DNA of 64,000 bases from Bacteroidaceae bacterium. Lineage in GTDB: Bacteria; Bacteroidota; Bacteroidia; Bacteroidales; Bacteroidaceae. The notes beneath the pieces are model-generated. The model was not told the origin of the DNA. It searched no databases and saw nothing but the letters and a program-made list of their open reading frames with translations. Numbering within the stretch: the first letter of the stretch is position 1; the number at the start of each line of letters is the position of its first letter. The DNA lies in contig CABIXF010000016.1 in NCBI GenBank assembly GCA_902362595.1, forward strand, positions 1-64,000. Reading direction: 5' to 3'. Positions 17,643 through 26,438 of the stretch are shown piece by piece. A program made the translations under genes and the position numbers.

Positions 17643-18827
17643 TTAACGGACTGTTCTTCCCAACCATGTCAACTTGTGCCAAAGGGTTTCCAGCGGACCG
17701 CGTTTGAAATGCCGGAACCACCAATGGGAAAAAGCCAACTGCAACAGGAAGAAAACGATTCCCACCAACAAGCTGACAGTGGTACCACAATACTGATGCA
17801 AGGCCAATCCATAGCCGAAATACAGGAAACTTCCAATGACCGACTGCATAATGTAATCGGTAAGGCTCATTCTTCCGTAGGGCACCAGAATCTTCTGTAT
17901 CTTGCCCTTCCCCATCCAATAGAGCAACAAAAACGCAGAGACCATGGTCAGCATAAAACAGAAATTATACCAGGAATTCAGGATGGTCTTCAGGCTGTCC
18001 AGCATCAAAGGCTGAGACACTAACGCAAAGACAAAGGCCTTGACAAAATAAAAGGCCACTGCCAGCGGAAGAGAAAAGCACAACACGTAGGTCCAGAAGC
18101 TGCGGGAACGTCCCAGGGCCGTTTCTGAAGATGAATCGAAATACCCCATCCGGCCAATCCACAGGCCGAGCACAAACAAGGCACAAGTCTGGAATACTCT
18201 GCCGTAGCACCATGCCCAGTTCAGACTGGCCAGCTGTCCGATAGTAAAATTCATCTTCACCATCTCCCACCAGGAATCTCCTCCCAGCTGCGGATACACG
18301 TCTCCTAACGAGAAAATCATCTGACGGGGTGCATAGTCCGGACTGAGCCATCCACACACCACTTTTATCCATTCCACCGGCTGAAGCATCAGTATGAAGG
18401 AAAGTATCAGCAAGGACCGGTTCTTCCAATGACGAACGGGCACCAGAATGAAACCCAGAATGGCGTAAAGCACCAATATCTCACCGGGAAAAAACAGGGA
18501 ATTCACAAAACCGAATCCCAACAGCAGTACCAGTCTCCACATGTAGCGTCCTTTGAAATCTTCTCCACGTTTTGCGGCACTACGGCTCTGCAAATAGAAA
18601 GTAAAACCAAACAGCAAGGCAAAAATAGCATAAGCCTTTCCCGAAAACAGGAAGAACAACATATCCCACAACGTCTCATCCAAATGCGCCAATACCGGAG
18701 AAGAAGGTTCGGGAAAAGAATAAAAATTGAAATGTTCGATGTTATGGAGCAGAATAATCCCCATTACGGCAAATCCCCTCAGCGCATCAATGGCCAGGAT
18801 TCGCTCTTTTTTCTGTATGTTTTCCAT
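17643..18827 (-). CDS. DUF418 multi-pass membrane protein
   Basis: A 394-residue inner-membrane protein of the DUF418/YeiB type. The N-terminus RILAIDALRGFAVMGIILLHNI is the family start. Around ten hydrophobic segments follow, and the C-terminal DUF418 block (RMSLTDYIMQSVIG, FSHWWFRHFKRGPLETLWH) is intact. The function is not established; some relatives are linked to acyl transfer or transport. It is monocistronic and convergent with rubrerythrin, with a 22-bp array at its 3' side. Confidence 0.88.
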   Translation of the reverse strand: MENIQKKERILAIDALRGFAVMGIILLHNIEHFNFYSFPEPSSPVLAHLDETLWDMLFFLFSGKAYAIFALLFGFTFYLQSRSAAKRGEDFKGRYMWRLVLLLGFGFVNSLFFPGEILVLYAILGFILVPVRHWKNRSLLILSFILMLQPVEWIKVVCGWLSPDYAPRQMIFSLGDVYPQLGGDSWWEMVKMNFTIGQLASLNWAWCYGRVFQTCALFVLGLWIGRMGYFDSSSETALGRSRSFWTYVLCFSLPLAVAFYFVKAFVFALVSQPLMLDSLKTILNSWYNFCFMLTMVSAFLLLYWMGKGKIQKILVPYGRMSLTDYIMQSVIGSFLYFGYGLALHQYCGTTVSLLVGIVFFLLQLAFSHWWFRHFKRGPLETLWHKLTWLGRTVR

Positions 18828-18850
18828 GAAAGATTCATATTAACAAAAAA

Positions 18851-18894
18851 GAAAACGGAAAACCGTTTCATTCATCATCCGGATTTCCGTTTTC
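18851..18894 (-). terminator. Terminator of the secG operon
   Basis: GAAAACGGAAA (18851-18861) pairs perfectly with TTTCCGTTTTC (18884-18894). On the minus strand a run of six T residues follows. It lies 56 bases beyond the secG stop. Confidence 0.8.
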
Positions 18895-18949
18895 GCGCCC
18901 AAAATGAAACACCTGTCAGCGATTCATTCTGTCTACTATTTCTTTATTC

Positions 18950-19321
18950 TCAATCCTTGGTAGAATCAGTTGCAGCAGCTGGAGTAGTTGTAGCAGCCGC
19001 ATCCTTCTGAGGAGCAGCAAAACCTGCAGGAGCATTCAACGGATTAGTCTTCTGTTCTTTCACTGCCTGTTCCATGATAACTGAAGAACCTTCAGTCTGA
19101 GACGGAACTACGTATGCAGTAGCCACACTGACAATCACCATAAATGCAGCCAGTCCCCAAGTCAATTTCTCAATAAAATCGGTTGTCTTACGAACTCCCA
19201 TAATCTGATTGGAAGATGCAAAACTGGAAGAAAGGCCTCCTCCTTTTGAGTTCTGTATCAATACGACAAAGCACATCAATACAGCTGCAAGTACCATTAA
19301 TACGACAAATAATAAATACAT
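18950..19321 (-). CDS. secG: Preprotein translocase subunit SecG
   Basis: The small SecYEG subunit that aids export, 123 residues. Two membrane helices (about 1-22 and 52-73) flank the conserved QNSKGGGLSSSF loop. The C-terminal tail, about 45 residues rich in Ala, Thr and Pro, is longer than in E. coli SecG but usual in Bacteroidetes. It lies 6 bp after the TPR-like gene and is last in the operon sigma-54 activator-lptE-TPR protein-secG. Confidence 0.93.
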   Translation of the reverse strand: MYLLFVVLMVLAAVLMCFVVLIQNSKGGGLSSSFASSNQIMGVRKTTDFIEKLTWGLAAFMVIVSVATAYVVPSQTEGSSVIMEQAVKEQKTNPLNAPAGFAAPQKDAAATTTPAAATDSTKD

Positions 19322-19327
19322 TTTCTT

Positions 19328-20122
19328 TTATTTTGATTTAGCGTTAATAATCAACTTCTCTAAAAATCTAATTTGGTCTGCAAAGTAAGTATTTTTTTTC
19401 GGATATTTCAAATTTAATTTTTTAATAATTTCCAGTGCTTTATCATATCGTTGTTGTTTAACATAAATTTTAGCCAAGGTTTCTGTGAAATAATTTTCTT
19501 CCTCTTCTACTTCAGGAACTTCGTTCACAATCTCAGAAGGAGGCACTCCTTCTTTTTCTTCTTTTGAGGGAAGACAGGGCTCCTCCACACCTGCTTCTTC
19601 CGGCACCTGCTTTTCTTCCGGATGTTCTTCCTCTTTCGCGTTCTTTTCAATGAAACTGTCAATCAGTTCCTGCCCTCTGAGAGGAGCTACAGCCACGGTA
19701 TCCCCGGCCTGGACTTCTTCCTCCAACACAGAAGTATAATCCACCGCTTCCGCAGGCAACGGCAACAGAGTCTCGGCTGAAGGCTCACTGGCATCGGCCA
19801 GGAAACGGTCTATCAAATCCAGCGTTCTGTCGTCCGAACCCGGATGAGAAGATTCTTTTGGCCCTGCATGCTGTTTGATTACGAAATGTTCCCCTTCAAT
19901 TGCATAAAACAGCACACTCAAATCGGCCACAAACAACGCCCCTTTGCGCAATTCTTCCTGAAAAGAAGGATCGTGCAACAGAAACAGATTCTTCAAATAT
20001 AAAATACGGGCTGTTTGAAAATAAGGATAACGTTCCAAAAGCTGACGCAATTCATAAAGACTCTCTGTCCCCAACGACTCTGGATGCTCAATCCATTGCT
20101 GCAAATGCTGTTGTATCATCAT
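19328..20122 (-). CDS. Hypothetical protein with C-terminal TPR-like repeat
   Basis: A 264-residue cytoplasmic protein with no signal peptide. The first 90 residues are helical (ELRQLLERYPYFQTARILYL). The middle (about 95-195) is acidic, Glu- and Pro-rich and probably disordered. The C-terminus has one TPR-like hairpin (LAKIYVKQQRYDKALEIIKKL). It is placed between lptE (1 bp) and secG (6 bp), so it is translationally coupled to envelope-export genes. I do not recognise a specific function. Confidence 0.75.
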   Translation of the reverse strand: MMIQQHLQQWIEHPESLGTESLYELRQLLERYPYFQTARILYLKNLFLLHDPSFQEELRKGALFVADLSVLFYAIEGEHFVIKQHAGPKESSHPGSDDRTLDLIDRFLADASEPSAETLLPLPAEAVDYTSVLEEEVQAGDTVAVAPLRGQELIDSFIEKNAKEEEHPEEKQVPEEAGVEEPCLPSKEEKEGVPPSEIVNEVPEVEEEENYFTETLAKIYVKQQRYDKALEIIKKLNLKYPKKNTYFADQIRFLEKLIINAKSK

Positions 20123-20123
20123 T

Positions 20124-20657
20124 TTACCAGTTGGCTACCGTCGCATTAAAAATTTGCTCTACAATTTCGTCGATCATCTGCTGTACGAGTTCCTCTTGCA
20201 CGGAAGAAAGCTGCTGGCTGGCATTGTATTCACGACTGGCTGTAAACTGCTGGTCAGAGAAGTCTTCCGCATGATTTGAGTTGTTCACAAACCTCACGTT
20301 AACCGTCATTCGCAACTCAGCCATTGTAGAATATCCGTCGGAACCTACTCCCTTATTATAGGCATCATAGTTCGTGATTTCACCCGAAAGCTCCAGGTCC
20401 CCTCCCTGACGTACTTGCTTCAGACGCGTCTGCTGCATGTATTTATCCTGCAACGACGTGTTGAACATAGACTCCATCGGTCCCCATACAAATGCAGCCG
20501 AACGGTTCGGGAAGTTCTGGAAACTGATGGTCTTCACTTTATCATAATTAATGGAAGAACCGTTAAATTTATAAGACACCGTACATGCCGTAAGAATGCA
20601 CAGCACTACCGGCAATACATATTTTGTCAGTCTGACATATTTTTTATTCAAGGCCAT
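20124..20657 (-). CDS. lptE: LptE-like LPS-assembly lipoprotein
   Basis: A 177-residue outer-membrane lipoprotein. The lipobox ILTAC puts the lipidated Cys at 25. The body matches the Bacteroidetes LptE family (VSYKFNGSSINYDKVKTISFQNFPN), which plugs the LptD barrel and places LPS at the cell surface. Its start lies inside the 3' end of the sigma-54 activator gene (14-bp overlap), which implies translational coupling. Confidence 0.85.
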   Translation of the reverse strand: MALNKKYVRLTKYVLPVVLCILTACTVSYKFNGSSINYDKVKTISFQNFPNRSAAFVWGPMESMFNTSLQDKYMQQTRLKQVRQGGDLELSGEITNYDAYNKGVGSDGYSTMAELRMTVNVRFVNNSNHAEDFSDQQFTASREYNASQQLSSVQEELVQQMIDEIVEQIFNATVANW

Positions 20658-21963
20658 ATTCTTTTATCTTTCTATAAAGTGTTCGTTCTGAAATTCTCAA
20701 ATCACTGGCGGCATTTTTTCTTTTTCCATGATGACGCTCAAGTGCTTTACGAATCATTTCTTTCTCCACCTCATCCAATGACAAGTTTTCCTCCACATAC
20801 TCTTCCGTATCCTGCACGTCCGACACATCGGCTGGTGTCACTTTCACATTGGAATCAACCGGTGAAACATTGCTTACTGAAGTCACATTGGATACTTTTC
20901 CAACTTCGGGCACCGGATTCAATACTACAGATGGGGGCTGCATCAGGCTGACCGGCGTTTCCGGAATGTAATGCATCGGTGCTGGAGAAGGCGGTGTCAC
21001 AGTATTTCCTCCTGCCCGTTCCGCCATAATGTCATGTACCAGTTTTTTCAAATCCGTCACATCCCTCCGCATATCAAACAATACCTGATAAAGGAGCTCC
21101 CTCTCACTTTGAAAACCTTTCTCACTCCCTGGCTTTACTCCTCCCAGGAATGCAGGAAACTTCGACACAGCAGGCTGTGCGGGCAGATATCCTTGCAGAA
21201 TCTCTGCCGTGATATCCCGATTAGGTTCAATAATCGAAATCTGTTCCGTGATGTTCTTCAACTGACGAATGTTACCCGGCCACGAGTAAGAAACCAGCAT
21301 ACGTCGCGCATCGTCCGTCAATTGGATAGACGGCATACGGTATTTCTCTGCAAAATCAGCTGCAAACTTCCGGAATAAAAGCGGTATATCATCCGGACGT
21401 TCACGCAAGGCAGGCACCTTAATCGGTACTGTATTCAAACGATAATACAAATCTTCCCGAAAGCGTCCCTCTGCAATGGCTTCAGAAAAGTTCACGTTCG
21501 TAGCTGCTACAATCCGCACATCCGTCTTCTGTACTTTAGAAGAACCTACCTTTATATATTCTCCGGTTTCCAGCACACGCAGCAGACGAGCCTGCGTAGA
21601 AAGAGGCAATTCTCCCACCTCATCCAGAAAAATCGTTCCACCGTTTGCTTCGGCAAAGTATCCGTTACGGTCACTGATGGCTCCTGTAAAGGCTCCTTTT
21701 TCATGTCCGAACAGCTCTGAATCAATCGTACCTTCCGGAATAGCTCCGCAATTGACAGCAATATACGGACCGTGCTTCCGTCGGCTAAATTGGTGAATAA
21801 TCTGAGGGAAACTTTCTTTTCCGACTCCACTTTCTCCCGTAACCAGTACAGACAAATCAGTGGGAGCCACCTGCATTGCCACATCGATGGCCCGGTTCAA
21901 TCCCTCACAATTTCCAATAATGCCGAACCGAAGTTTCACATTTTGTATTTCTGATTTTACCAT
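20644..21963 (-). CDS. Sigma-54-dependent transcriptional activator without receiver domain
   Basis: A bacterial enhancer-binding protein of 439 residues. The AAA+ domain begins near residue 15. It has Walker A GESGVGKE (43-50), the sigma-54 contact loop GAFTGA (90-95) and GGTIFLDEVGELPL. A Fis-type helix-turn-helix lies at the C-terminus (about 405-435). A 120-residue linker rich in Pro, Val and Ser separates them. No receiver, PAS or GAF domain precedes the AAA+ core, so activity is probably controlled by abundance or a partner. A TAATTTTG element lies at 21983-21990. It overlaps lptE. Confidence 0.9.
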   Translation of the reverse strand: MVKSEIQNVKLRFGIIGNCEGLNRAIDVAMQVAPTDLSVLVTGESGVGKESFPQIIHQFSRRKHGPYIAVNCGAIPEGTIDSELFGHEKGAFTGAISDRNGYFAEANGGTIFLDEVGELPLSTQARLLRVLETGEYIKVGSSKVQKTDVRIVAATNVNFSEAIAEGRFREDLYYRLNTVPIKVPALRERPDDIPLLFRKFAADFAEKYRMPSIQLTDDARRMLVSYSWPGNIRQLKNITEQISIIEPNRDITAEILQGYLPAQPAVSKFPAFLGGVKPGSEKGFQSERELLYQVLFDMRRDVTDLKKLVHDIMAERAGGNTVTPPSPAPMHYIPETPVSLMQPPSVVLNPVPEVGKVSNVTSVSNVSPVDSNVKVTPADVSDVQDTEEYVEENLSLDEVEKEMIRKALERHHGKRKNAASDLRISERTLYRKIKEYGLE

Positions 21964-21982
21964 ATACTCCTCGATTATATGA

Positions 21983-21990
21983 CAAAATTA
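21983..21990 (-). promoter_or_regulatory. -7 element for the sigma-54 activator/lptE/secG operon
   Basis: The minus strand reads TAATTTTG about 20 bases before the ATG at 21963. The -33 element is not evident. Confidence 0.4.
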
Positions 21991-22027
21991 CAAAAAGTTT
22001 GAGACCCGTCCATGCATTTAGTAAAAA

Positions 22028-24667
22028 TTAGAAGACTGTACGAATCATAAAGCGAATTCCCCATTTGCTGGCAGTAGGCAGTTCATTGTAGTTCAAGCGG
22101 CGTACATACTCCACATGCAACAACTTGAAAATGTTATGGATTCCCGCACTTACCTCTACATAAGGCTTTTTCGGATCCATCACATAACTTGAAGTATGGA
22201 AGTTTCCAGCTGCATCATAATGTCCCGGGAACAGCATCAGTTCCGAATCATTGGCATTCTGAGGAAGCAACGGGTTGTTTTTGTCTGTCAACGTCCCCCA
22301 CAAGCATTTGATGCCGATAAACTCACGCCATTTCAGTTTTTTCAGCAAAGGAATGCGATTGAATATCTTTCCCTGCAAATTCCATGACACATCCAAAGAA
22401 GCATAACGGTCGTTCAGGAACTCCATGTTATTGATCAGATTGAATGTCTCATTCTGAATGATATACGACAAGTTTGCGGCAGGCATAATCAACAATGGGA
22501 AAGGTACTTTATTCCATTGTATGCCTCCCTTTATGCTTGTATCAATGTTACCCCACGAACTGAGCCACCAGCGTTTGTAGAGACTGATTTCCGTCATATT
22601 ATAGGTATAATCACTTCCCAGTATACCCTTCAACCCCAGCGTATGCTGCAAAGTAAAGACCGGTGCATCCAAGTTAATCGGCAAACGACGCTGCTTGGTA
22701 TTGACAAAAGTCTCACCCGGTGCATAGCGGAATGCCAAAGTAGCCTCAGCAAGAGAGAAATCTCTTGTATTATATGGAGAACGCACCCAGTCTGTACCGG
22801 TCAATTCTCCTGTAGCCAGTGCCTGCTGCAACTGATTCTCCTGTGCCATGGTCCGATAAAAAAGCTTTCCACAAGCTTCCAAGTTGGTATGCTTCAACAT
22901 CAACGTAGTTTTCAAACCACTTTCCTTCTCCAGTTCATACTTCACGCTAGCTGTCCGTTCATAATTATATTGGTCGACGGTGGTCACCTTAAACGAGGTA
23001 AACACGTTATCCTTATCCGTCCCCATAAACTTGTCAGACGGCAACATGTTGTCGTATGAATACGAAACCGTCAACGAATTAATCGGATATTCCCTGGGCA
23101 AATATTCTTTTTTATTGAAAGAATATTCCACTTCAGCCTTATACTTCGACTTTTCGTCCTTGAAACCATACGCATAATATCCCCTCAAGAAGAGATGAGG
23201 ATTCAGATTCGCCGTAGTTTGTGCAGAAGCTCTCAAGCGAAGCCCGTCAATATAATTACTGGATATCATTGTATTGATAGGACCGATATCCACTTTACTG
23301 GGCTTTCCTTTCACTCCAGTTTCTACAAAGTTCTCAATGAAAGCCTTTGCCACGAACATGATGTACTTAAACCCTTTTATCTTCGAGAGGTTATCCACAA
23401 ACGAATCCATATTGTCTTCCGACTTGGTCAGCTCCGTCGGCCGATATTCCTTCCAGAATGAATCATCCCGCATCATGGCATTGACATCCTTTATTTCAGC
23501 TCCTTTTTTCTTAAAAATCTTTGCCGGAATCTCATCAAATCCAAAATCGGAATAACGGGTCTGTCTCCTCACCTGAAATGAGCCTAAAAGTTTCTTCAGG
23601 TAAGACATTTCACACAACATATCATCTTCCATCAAAACCCATTCCCCTGTAGACAACTGACCGAATTTCTGCTCAATAATCATATTATCTACAAAGTTGA
23701 TATCTGTCTTCTTCGGAAGATTCATCACACATTTATTTACCCGATAAGTGGAATCGGCCAAAATATACAAATGCCCTGTAAATCCAAAATCCTGAGAATT
23801 ATTAGGCACAAAAGTCAGGTGGAAACACTTTTCGCGTTCCACCATCACCGTATCCATGATGTAATACTTATAAAAGTTGATTCCCGCATTTGAAATCGGA
23901 CTGTCGAAAGGATACTGAAGGAAACGAAAACGATCCTGATAGATATTGATATCCTGAAATACATCCTTCAACACCGTCGACAACATATCTCCCGTATTGA
24001 ACAGTTCATTCACTCCGGTAGAGTTAATCCCCTTCACAATCGTCTTTTCATCGTGAGGCTCTTTCCGATAGAGTTTTTCTGTTACCGTTTCATCTACAGA
24101 TATAGGCAGAATGTTCTTCCCCGTCACTTCGCACACCTCCACCTGGTCGCGAAAAAACGGATATTTTTTAAACAAATTAGATTCACGAAGCGAATCCGTT
24201 GTTATATTATTCAGTGAAAAAGTAATCTTCTGATATTTATTGTAATGATAAAAGTCATTCACTCCCAAGTCATTCAACTTTTTAGCAGCAATAACTTTCT
24301 TCATCATTTCTACCGCCGGATTGTTCTTCCGGGAATATTTTTCTTTTTTAGGTTTTACGATTACTTCATCCAACACCAAATCCGGCTTCATCTTCACATC
24401 CAGTTTCTTTGTGTTGACCGACACATTACGCACCTCCGTGCCATATCCTACCATAGAAAATGTCAGCTTCGTCCATCCCGGATGAACAGATATTGTGTAT
24501 TGTCCATCTATATCAGTAATGGTACCCACTCCTTTTCCATCATAATATACGTTCAAATAAGGAATAGGATCACCTGTTTCGGAATCTGTTACTACACCTT
24601 TAATCTGTGCTGAAAGTTTCACAACTCCCAGACACAAAACAAATAAAAAAAACAATCTTTTTATCAT
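22028..24667 (-). CDS. DUF5686 outer-membrane protein with carboxypeptidase-like regulatory domain
   Basis: An exported 879-residue protein. A signal peptide (1-20, ending LSAQ) is followed by a CarboxypepD-regulatory-like beta-sandwich (about 22-105: GVVTDSETGDPIPYLNVYYDG), as in TonB-dependent receptors. The long DUF5686 region comes next. Its C-terminal half has alternating strands and ends in Phe (RTVF), typical of an outer-membrane barrel. There is no TonB box or plug, so it is not a SusC-type transporter. The function of the family is unknown. It has no tight operon partner; the inositol-phosphate synthase lies 216 bp upstream on the same strand. Confidence 0.87.
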   Translation of the reverse strand: MIKRLFFLFVLCLGVVKLSAQIKGVVTDSETGDPIPYLNVYYDGKGVGTITDIDGQYTISVHPGWTKLTFSMVGYGTEVRNVSVNTKKLDVKMKPDLVLDEVIVKPKKEKYSRKNNPAVEMMKKVIAAKKLNDLGVNDFYHYNKYQKITFSLNNITTDSLRESNLFKKYPFFRDQVEVCEVTGKNILPISVDETVTEKLYRKEPHDEKTIVKGINSTGVNELFNTGDMLSTVLKDVFQDINIYQDRFRFLQYPFDSPISNAGINFYKYYIMDTVMVEREKCFHLTFVPNNSQDFGFTGHLYILADSTYRVNKCVMNLPKKTDINFVDNMIIEQKFGQLSTGEWVLMEDDMLCEMSYLKKLLGSFQVRRQTRYSDFGFDEIPAKIFKKKGAEIKDVNAMMRDDSFWKEYRPTELTKSEDNMDSFVDNLSKIKGFKYIMFVAKAFIENFVETGVKGKPSKVDIGPINTMISSNYIDGLRLRASAQTTANLNPHLFLRGYYAYGFKDEKSKYKAEVEYSFNKKEYLPREYPINSLTVSYSYDNMLPSDKFMGTDKDNVFTSFKVTTVDQYNYERTASVKYELEKESGLKTTLMLKHTNLEACGKLFYRTMAQENQLQQALATGELTGTDWVRSPYNTRDFSLAEATLAFRYAPGETFVNTKQRRLPINLDAPVFTLQHTLGLKGILGSDYTYNMTEISLYKRWWLSSWGNIDTSIKGGIQWNKVPFPLLIMPAANLSYIIQNETFNLINNMEFLNDRYASLDVSWNLQGKIFNRIPLLKKLKWREFIGIKCLWGTLTDKNNPLLPQNANDSELMLFPGHYDAAGNFHTSSYVMDPKKPYVEVSAGIHNIFKLLHVEYVRRLNYNELPTASKWGIRFMIRTVF

Positions 24668-24883
24668 ACCTGAATTTAATACTTAAGTAATATACACTTA
24701 ACCATTTTGTAAAAGTACATAGTGTAAAGGTCTCCTACAAATTTCACTCCCTGAAAAATGACATTCTTACCTTTTTTTATGAATAATGGAATATATTTTT
24801 TTTCGTTCAACAAGAAAAACCGGTAATGAAATCATCTTCCACTACCGGTCCCCAAAAATATCTGTCAAAGATATAATCTCTCG

Positions 24884-26191
24884 TCAATCAATCTCTTCAT
24901 CGGCCTCGTATCCTCCCATCTCACGCAAGGCATTTTTCAACATCACATATTGCTGGAACAAATGGTTCACAGGAATTTCTCCCTCTGTATAATTGTGCAT
25001 CGGACTCTTCAAGAAGAAGCTTAAAAAACGCTGGATACCATAACGTCCTGCACGAGCCGCCAAGTCGCTCAGTAAGACAAGGTCCAAGCATAATGGAGCC
25101 GCCAGAATGGAGTCACGACACAAGAAATTAATCTTAATCTGCATCGGATAGCCCATCCAGCCGAAAATATCAATATTGTCCCATCCTTCCTTATTGTCAT
25201 TACGGGGAGGATAATAATTAATACGTACCTTATGATAATAATCGGAATACAAATCCGGCTGATTTTCAGGAGCCAGTATAGATTCCAGCGTAGACAGCTT
25301 GCTCACCTCCTTGGTGTGGAAATTAGCCGGTTCATCCAATACCAGTCCGTCACGATTCCCCAGGATATTGGTAGAGAACCATCCGGAAAGGCCCAGGCAA
25401 CGCGTACCGATAATCGGCGCAAAGCCCGATTTCACCAATGTCTGCCCGGTTTTGAAGTCCTTGCCAGCAATCGGCATCTTAGCCTTTTCAGCCAGTTCCC
25501 ACATAGCCGGAATGTCAACCGTAGTATTCGGTGCCCCCATGATGAACGGTGCTCCTTCCGCCAAAGCCGCATACGCATAACACATGGAAGGAGCCACATG
25601 TTCCCGGTCATCCTGCTTCATGGCGTTTTCCAAAGCAGACAATGTGCCATGCACTTCTTCACAAACCGGTACATAAATTTCAGTAGAAGCCGCCCACAAC
25701 ACCACCACACGTGAACAATTATTTTCCGCCTTAAACTTGCGAATATCTTCCCGCAATTGTTCCACCATCTCCCAGCGGGTGGCACAATCCTTCACATTGT
25801 TTCCGTCCAAACGTTTGGCATAATTATGGTCGAAAGCGGCTTTCATCGGTACAATCTTTTCCAATTCCTCCTTCACCGGGCGAATGTCCTTTTCACGCAA
25901 CACCTCACAATTCATAGCCGATTCATAGGCATTGGCCGGATACACATCCCAGGCGCCGAACACCATATCATCCAGTTTGGCCATCGAAACAATTTCGCCA
26001 TAATGCAGGTATTTCTTTTTCTCTCCGCGTCCGACACGAATCTTATCATACTGTGTCATAGCACCTACCGGCTTGGCCAGCCCCTTACGCACCATTAAAA
26101 CTCCGGTCATAAATGTGGTAGCTACAGCTCCCAGACCCACACACAAAACACCCAGCTTACCTTCAGCGGGTTTCACATTCATTTTTTCCAT
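24884..26191 (-). CDS. ino1: Inositol-3-phosphate synthase
   Basis: Converts glucose 6-phosphate to 1D-myo-inositol 3-phosphate in an NAD-dependent isomerisation, 435 residues, cytoplasmic. The Rossmann start LCVGLGAVATTFMTG and the blocks FGAWDVYPANAYESA, GAPNTTVDIP and GKDFKTGQTLVK are family hallmarks. It is shorter than eukaryotic forms, as usual for bacteria. In B. thetaiotaomicron the homologue BT_1526 feeds inositol lipid synthesis from a gene cluster; here no CDP-alcohol phosphotransferase or phosphatase is adjacent. It is divergent from a PfkB-family kinase. Confidence 0.93.
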   Translation of the reverse strand: MEKMNVKPAEGKLGVLCVGLGAVATTFMTGVLMVRKGLAKPVGAMTQYDKIRVGRGEKKKYLHYGEIVSMAKLDDMVFGAWDVYPANAYESAMNCEVLREKDIRPVKEELEKIVPMKAAFDHNYAKRLDGNNVKDCATRWEMVEQLREDIRKFKAENNCSRVVVLWAASTEIYVPVCEEVHGTLSALENAMKQDDREHVAPSMCYAYAALAEGAPFIMGAPNTTVDIPAMWELAEKAKMPIAGKDFKTGQTLVKSGFAPIIGTRCLGLSGWFSTNILGNRDGLVLDEPANFHTKEVSKLSTLESILAPENQPDLYSDYYHKVRINYYPPRNDNKEGWDNIDIFGWMGYPMQIKINFLCRDSILAAPLCLDLVLLSDLAARAGRYGIQRFLSFFLKSPMHNYTEGEIPVNHLFQQYVMLKNALREMGGYEADEEID

Positions 26192-26271
26192 TTCTAAATT
26201 TCTTTTTTTCTTTCACTTTCTGTCCTTTCCGAGAGTTCATCACTTTGAACATTCCAAAAGGACAAACTGCT

Positions 26272-26279
26272 CAAAGTTA
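26272..26279 (-). promoter_or_regulatory. -7 promoter element for ino1
   Basis: The minus strand reads TAACTTTG about 80 bases before the ATG at 26191. It overlaps one arm of a short inverted repeat (ACTTTGA at 26242-26248, TCAAAGT at 26271-26277). Confidence 0.5.
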
Positions 26280-26398
26280 AACTTTTGTTTGATTAAACCA
26301 GCATTTTACTTCCTCTTTTATTGGAATATACGTAGAAATAAGACACAAATTCAGAAGAAAAAGCCATCAACAGTTTCCACAGACAGTAAAATTATCCG

Positions 26399-26406
26399 TA
26401 TCTTTG
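26399..26406 (+). promoter_or_regulatory. -7 promoter element for the PfkB kinase
   Basis: TATCTTTG lies 32 bases before the ATG at 26439. TTTC at 26374, 21 bases upstream, may be the -33. It rules out the longer open frame beginning at 26073. Confidence 0.6.
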
Positions 26407-26438
26407 CAAGCGCATATAAAAAAAGAAATACCCAATCC

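Noticed and set aside
26073-26438. N-terminal extension of the PfkB kinase
   Set aside because: It overlaps the divergent ino1 gene and contains the kinase promoter; the family start is at 26439.
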